64,000 nucleotides of DNA, from the NCBI GenBank assembly GCA_018389105.1, contig JACATO010002450.1:1930501-1994500 (forward strand). Direction: 5' to 3'. The stretch comes from Nautilus pompilius. Its lineage: Eukaryota; Mollusca; Cephalopoda; Nautilida; Nautilidae. Shown here one piece after another: positions 60,101 through 64,000 of the stretch; the stretch's first letter is position 1, and each line of letters begins with the position of its first letter. The position numbers and the translations under genes were made by a program. The notes under the pieces are model-generated. The model did not search any database and was not told the origin of the DNA. It saw only the letters and a program-made list of their open reading frames with translations.

Positions 60101-62272
60101 TGATATTTGTTTAATTATCTTTTAAATTTTTCTACCACATTTTTTCAGATTAATGAAGCTAACTTTGTACTGGGAGTATTAAAAATAATTATTTGGAATA
60201 GTATAAATATTTATTGCACTATTTATTTATATATAGGACTTTTAATATATTTATCTACGTGTATTTTAAAGCAAATTTTCTCTGCTATAAAGTAGTTAGG
60301 ATTTTCTTGTACACTGTATTGTCTGATGTGAAGCAGTTACAAAATTCTTTGTTAGGACAATTTTTTCATGTATTTTCTTATTTTCTTTAGTTAAATCATG
60401 AAGCCTTGTCTTTGTCTATGCCAGAAGATTCTCCTTTGCCACAGAGGTAAGATGTTGGTCTAATTTTTATCTTATCTTTTTTACCTAAGTGCTGTTCAGA
60501 TACTCTAGAATATTTTCCATACATCATGTTGTTATAGTTGTAGTATCTCCAGAGTTACCTCAGCAAGCAGAGCATTCATGATACTTTGATTTCAGCCATT
60601 TTAATGTAACCTTCCGATTAGTAGTGGATGAAAACCAGTATCTGGAGGAAATTCCCCTAGAACAGGGTGGTATGGAAAAGTGAAAGAAACCACATCTTTG
60701 GCTAGACTCTACTTACAATCTGGATCCAGTGAGAATTAAACTGATCATAACTATCACTATGCTCAACTCACTGCACTTTCTAGCAGTTGATGAGCATGGT
60801 GCAAAATGGATTTCTGCTGTCTTTTATAATGGATGAGAAGATTAAAGTGAAATTTTTAATTAAAAGCTTTGGATGTATTATTCAGTATATAAATATGTTG
60901 ATGACTTGGTGAAAATTATGCTTTGCCAATAGCTATGTGTTTTCTCTGGTAATGTAAGTAAAAAAAAAATTTTTTGTTTCTTTTGCATGTGTGTTTTTGT
61001 AAACATTAAATCAATCAATTATTATCTGATATTTATTGTTTATTTTTTTTCAAATAGCTTATGTATGCTACAGAAGTTAAAGAGCTAGTTCAGGATATTC
61101 CCATCACCTTTTTAGTAGTCGTACAAGTAACTATTTGGAAATTTCTTTTTTCTGTCACTACTATTAGGAATTAATCCTGAGATGGACTGTTTTTGATTTT
61201 GCAGTGAGTAAATCTTGATGATGCCGAAAAATGTGGAAGCATAATTTCATTAATTAGTTGTATTATTGCTAATGAAATGATGAGAAAACTTCAAAATATT
61301 ACTGTAAATAACAAGTCACCAGTATAATTTTTGTTCTTATCTGTTTATGTTAGTTTAAGCTTTGTTTCTTCGTTGCCATTCTTCAAATAAAATGTTTACG
61401 AATGGAAAACTGCATAAACTAACATGATGTCAAATTTGTGATTTCAGTGGTGCTTCATTTATCACCTTGTTGAAAAATCTTGGTCCTGACAATTGCATGA
61501 GTGTTCTTCACTCCGTGTTACTAGAGCAGAAAATTCTCATTCATTCCCTTCGCCCTGCTGTGCTGACAGGAGTAGCAGAAGCTGTGTCCACTGTAAGTTT
61601 CAGAAAGTTCTTGAGACATACAAGAAAGCCAGATAATTATATTGTGACTGTAAAGGTATTTAATATTCAAATGGTTTAAATGTTGGATTACTCTACGAGT
61701 ATAAGCAAAAGGGATCTAGGCTACAGTGAATTTTTATTACTTGATACATCTGCCAAAAGTAATTTGGTGCAAGCAAAAGATGTTTCTGTCAGAATGAAAA
61801 TTTCTACACTAGCAAAGTGAATTGTTTTTTATTTTTTTTAACTGCACATATAATATTACACTTTTTGAAAAATAACTGTTATGCAGTGTGGTAATTAGCT
61901 ACCTGTTTGCCAGCTAACTAATTTTTTATTGCCCACAAACTATCCATTTATACCAGGTTTTCACTACTATTAGTTATTAATACCTACATGAGCATCTTAT
62001 TTAAAAAGCAAATTTTTAAAGAATTAATTAGGGATTGTTAAGTAAAGATAAATGTAGATATAGTAGTAAATAAAACAATACTAATCATTAATTAGTTGTA
62101 TAAAGTAATGCTATATAATGTGTGTACTGATTAATTATAATCATTGTATATTTTTTAAAGTTTTTGTTGTTGTTGTAGATAATTTTCCCCTTTCATTGGC
62201 AATGCCCCTACATCCCATTGTGTCCTCTTGGTCTATCTGGGGTTCTGAATGCTCCCTGTCCTTTCATTGTAG
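47844..62272 (+). CDS. DENND4-type Rab guanine-nucleotide exchange factor (Crag-like), N-terminal part, ten exons
   Basis: Joined exons: 47844-48139, 53614-53803, 56179-56235, 57456-57525, 57751-57920, 58219-58463, 59214-59280, 60391-60446, 61448-61592, 62179-62272. All introns are GT-AG and every junction keeps frame: 1390 coding bases, 463 whole residues, running off the right edge. The protein opens [17 protein letters not shown]. It has an MABP domain at about 40-195 ([40 protein letters not shown]) and uDENN at about 190-364 ([31 protein letters not shown]-like [15 protein letters not shown]). The start of cDENN is at about 385-463 ([34 protein letters not shown]). DENND4 proteins and fly Crag activate Rab10 (and Rab11) in membrane traffic to the basolateral surface. 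Full proteins have well over 1,000 residues, so most lies outside. No gene-breaking lesions seen. Confidence 0.93.
51632..51880 (+). other. Candidate alternative terminal exon inside DENND4 intron 1
   Basis: After an AG at 51630-51631, 51633-51764 is an intact 43-codon frame with a stop ([19 protein letters not shown] ... WLCLDVA). A polyadenylation signal AATAAA follows at 51861-51866. Joined to coding exon 1, which ends in GG, the first base C completes a Gly codon and the frame continues exactly, predicting a 142-residue truncated product. I do not recognise the sequence. It could equally be a remnant of another gene or a processed transcript. Confidence 0.3.
53614..53803 (+). CDS. DENND4 coding exon 2
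   Basis: Acceptor TTTTCAG, donor GTAAGT. Residues 99-162, MABP domain ([22 protein letters not shown]). Preceded by the largest coding intron, 5.47 kb. Confidence 0.93.
54341..54441 (-). repeat. Hairpin with a tRNA-like B box
   Basis: The inverted arms GATACTGTAGACAGCTAA... (54341-54364) and its complement (54412-54441) pair nearly perfectly. The loop carries GGTTCAAATCC on the minus strand (54370-54380), a good RNA polymerase III B box. The A-box side does not fold into a convincing tRNA, so this is more likely a tRNA-related repeat relic. Confidence 0.55.
54890..55654 (-). pseudogene. Tc1-like transposase pseudogene inside DENND4 intron 2
   Basis: The minus strand starts at 55654 with [20 protein letters not shown], then IANEVKV (HTH). 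[12 protein letters not shown] at about 55235-55200 is the first catalytic Asp region, here with Lys for Glu beside it. [19 protein letters not shown] and [18 protein letters not shown] at about 55030-54905 hold the second Asp. The sequence stops being recognisable before the third acidic site. Several stops occur. Confidence 0.6.
56179..56235 (+). CDS. DENND4 coding exon 3 (57 bp)
   Basis: Acceptor TTTTTCAG, donor GTAAGT, phase 0 on both sides, 19 residues ([19 protein letters not shown]) matching the MABP segment that precedes the uDENN domain. A phase-0 exon of this size could be skipped without shifting the frame. Confidence 0.9.
57456..57525 (+). CDS. DENND4 coding exon 4
   Basis: Acceptor TTTACAG, donor GTGAGT. 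Residues 182-204 plus one base ([19 protein letters not shown]). Confidence 0.92.
57751..57920 (+). CDS. DENND4 coding exon 5
   Basis: Acceptor CCTTTACAG, donor GTATAA. Residues 205-261, start of uDENN ([31 protein letters not shown]). Confidence 0.92.
58219..58463 (+). CDS. DENND4 coding exon 6
   Basis: Acceptor ATTCTAG, donor GTACTT. Residues 262-342 plus two bases: [31 protein letters not shown] and [12 protein letters not shown], the uDENN core. Confidence 0.93.
59028..59105. repeat. ~78-bp palindromic mini-element, copy 2
   Basis: Homologous to 38929-39001. Ends GGCATTCAAATGAAACC and, inverted, GAAATATTCAAATAAAACC make short inverted repeats; TA lies on both sides. Located in DENND4 intron 6. 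Confidence 0.6.
59214..59280 (+). CDS. DENND4 coding exon 7
   Basis: Acceptor TTTATAG, donor GTAATT. Residues 343-365 ([20 protein letters not shown]). Confidence 0.92.
60391..60446 (+). CDS. DENND4 coding exon 8
   Basis: Acceptor TTCTTTAG, donor GTAAGA. Residues 366-383 plus two bases ([18 protein letters not shown]). Confidence 0.88.
61448..61592 (+). CDS. DENND4 coding exon 9
   Basis: Acceptor GATTTCAG, donor GTAAGT. Residues 384-432, start of cDENN ([35 protein letters not shown]). Confidence 0.93.
62179..62272 (+). CDS. DENND4 coding exon 10
   Basis: Acceptor TTGTTGTAG, donor GTAAGT. Residues 433-463 plus one base ([19 protein letters not shown] then NAPCPFIVG), the cDENN hallmark. 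Later exons lie beyond 64000. Confidence 0.93.
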
Positions 62273-62365
62273 GTAAGTATTATTTTAAATAAAAATTTAT
62301 CAGAATTACAGCCTTGTTTCTTAATGCACTACTTTGGTTTAGTGGGAAACCATAACAACTTATAC

Positions 62366-63790
62366 CGTATATTTTGGCCTACAAGTCAATAATGGAGTAT
62401 AAGTTAAATTGGCTAATTTTCCCATTTTTATTTCCTTCATTCATAAAAAAGTTGATTTAAACTATAAGACAAGGCTAGATATAGCCAAACTTTCAACCAG
62501 TTACAACAATTTGTCAAATTCTTCATAACATTTGCAATGCATTACTGTTTACAGTAATTCCAGGCTCATGAATATTAATGAGCTGTTATTGCACTGCTTT
62601 GTTGGAGATCTTCCAGATAAATGGGATGTTGAATTACCATGCATATGTTAAATATTGGTATAATGTATTATGCAAAGAGGCATGGATGGAGTTTGTGACT
62701 TGATTACAGCCCTTGTAAATCCAAAATGTTTATCAAGCCTATTTTAAACACATTTATTCAGTTAGATTCCACAACATTCTTAGAAAGACGAGAGATATTT
62801 GAAGCAAACTGCAAATATTGTTATTGGTTCTGGTATCAAAAGCCTGGTGTTTATCTTTAGTCACTGCATGATATCAGTGATCATCAGGTGATCCAATGTC
62901 ATTTTCACATGTTGAATCACCTACTTTAAAAAGTCAAACTGTTAATCTTATCCATCTTCAACATTTTTTTTTGATTTTGAGATATTAAAACAGACTCATA
63001 TTTAGAAATTCAACTCGCAATTTTATTTTTGATACTGAGATGATATTCAACTCTGTTTCAAGTTGTCTGACATTATGATTCATAACTAGGCCAACACATA
63101 AGTCAACATACTCAGCTGTTCTCTGGTTGGATAATACTGTACACACCTCCAGGAAACCAGAATGGTGAATACTGTACACCAGCGACAGAAAGAGATGTGG
63201 CACATTGGGTCAGCACACATTCCTCCAACTTATCTTCAATGTTAGTCATCCTAACTTTGCTGTCTTGGTTTTCTTCGTAGTCTATAACATATTCTCTGCT
63301 TTATGTAAGTCCCTAACACATTTCTTGCTGACACCATATTTCCTTTTCTTGCCATATTACCACAGTGAACCTAACAATTTCCAGCATAAAAGGTACTGTA
63401 CTGTGTATGACTTGCATGACTTTACCGGAGGCATTTTGAGATGAGATAGAGGATTTGTTGGTGGTATTTATACATAAGTAGAATTGAAAAGTAGAATGCA
63501 TTTGGTGAGCACACACTTGTTATTGATTGGATAATTTTGCATGCTTTAGTAAGCACATTAATGATGAATTGCTCATCTAACCAGTAAACATTTTGGGCAG
63601 TAATTTCTGTGGTCTGTTTCAGATGAAACATTTTACTATTTATTTTAGAAAATAATGACTTTGTAATTTTTATTTTTGTATTAAAGCAATTTCAATGACT
63701 TTATCCATAAAAAATTGATTTGGAGTATAAATCAAAGCTCAGAGTTTTAGGGGGGGGAAACTATTAACTAGGCCAAAAAATATGATGCAT
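62366..63790. mobile_element. Possible old non-autonomous DNA transposon in DENND4 intron 10
   Basis: The left end has CGTATATTTTGGCCTA (62366 onward) and the right end, inverted, CATATTTTTTGGCCTA (about 63785 back). Next to each end is GGAGTATAA-T-AA, and CATAAAAAA-TTGATTT also recurs. Such 'GGCCTATAAGTC'-type ends are common in DNA transposons of animals. The interior has no recognisable transposase. The class is uncertain. Confidence 0.35.
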
Positions 63791-64000
63791 GGCCTCATCG
63801 AGGGTGGGTGGGGGAGATAGTCGACCAATTTGATTTTTTTTTAAAGGTTTACACATTACTTTTAGTGATCATTTACATCTCTGTTAAATTGAAATTTTTT
63901 CAGTCTGTGTTGATACTTCAGCCAATCTATAGTTGCACATTTAATATACAAGCAACAGAAGAATTATGTAAAGGGAACAAAAATTCAAAAATTTCTGCCG

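Noticed and set aside
60600..60800. Minus-strand tRNA-derived SINE head
   Set aside because: A weak B-box-like AGTTTAATTCTC only; no clear A box or body.

Overview
This is a 64 kb piece of an AT-rich animal nuclear genome. The reasons are a multi-exon gene with GT-AG introns, two single-exon membrane-anchored enzymes, many decayed DNA transposons (hAT, Tc1/mariner, Tigger/pogo, Merlin-like), a LINE remnant and a tRNA-derived SINE. No operons, bacterial ribosome-binding sites, rRNA genes or CRISPR arrays were seen. The repeat mix and the LicD-type genes suggest an invertebrate, perhaps a mollusc or chelicerate, but nothing in the window settles the species.

Layout. The first 7 kb hold an old hAT element (3043-5494) in otherwise unrecognised sequence. 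From 7.0 to 16.4 kb there is a head-to-head inverted pair of intronless LicD/fukutin-like genes (minus 7046-8023; plus 15397-16377). They are about 7.4 kb apart, with an IS630/mariner-type transposon, a palindromic MITE-like repeat and a dead LINE between them. From 16.5 to 27.2 kb is a transposon graveyard: Tigger, hAT, Tc1 with ~200 bp inverted repeats, a 3.3 kb hAT carrying a fold-back with a Merlin-like fragment, a truncated hAT and another Tigger piece. From 27.8 to 28.4 kb is a GC-richer patch with a CTG/GTT repeat, a possible promoter or first-exon area. From 28.4 to 47.8 kb lies AT-rich non-coding DNA with a mariner, decayed Tc1 copies, a SINE and a three-unit tandem repeat.

The main conventional gene is a DENND4-type (Crag/C-myc promoter-binding protein-like) Rab exchange factor on the plus strand. 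Ten coding exons run from 47844 to 62272 and encode the first 463 residues (MABP, uDENN and the start of cDENN). All splice phases join in frame and the gene leaves the window at the right edge. An acceptor just before the ATG implies at least one upstream non-coding exon.

The most interesting signals are: the LicD pair, whose central ~650 bp are almost identical while both ends have diverged, a gene-conversion signature; a Tc1 element closely resembling a family known from fishes and lampreys; several small palindromic repeats; a 76-bp triplication inside a dead Tc1 transposase; and a possible alternative terminal exon in the first DENND4 coding intron that splices in phase.
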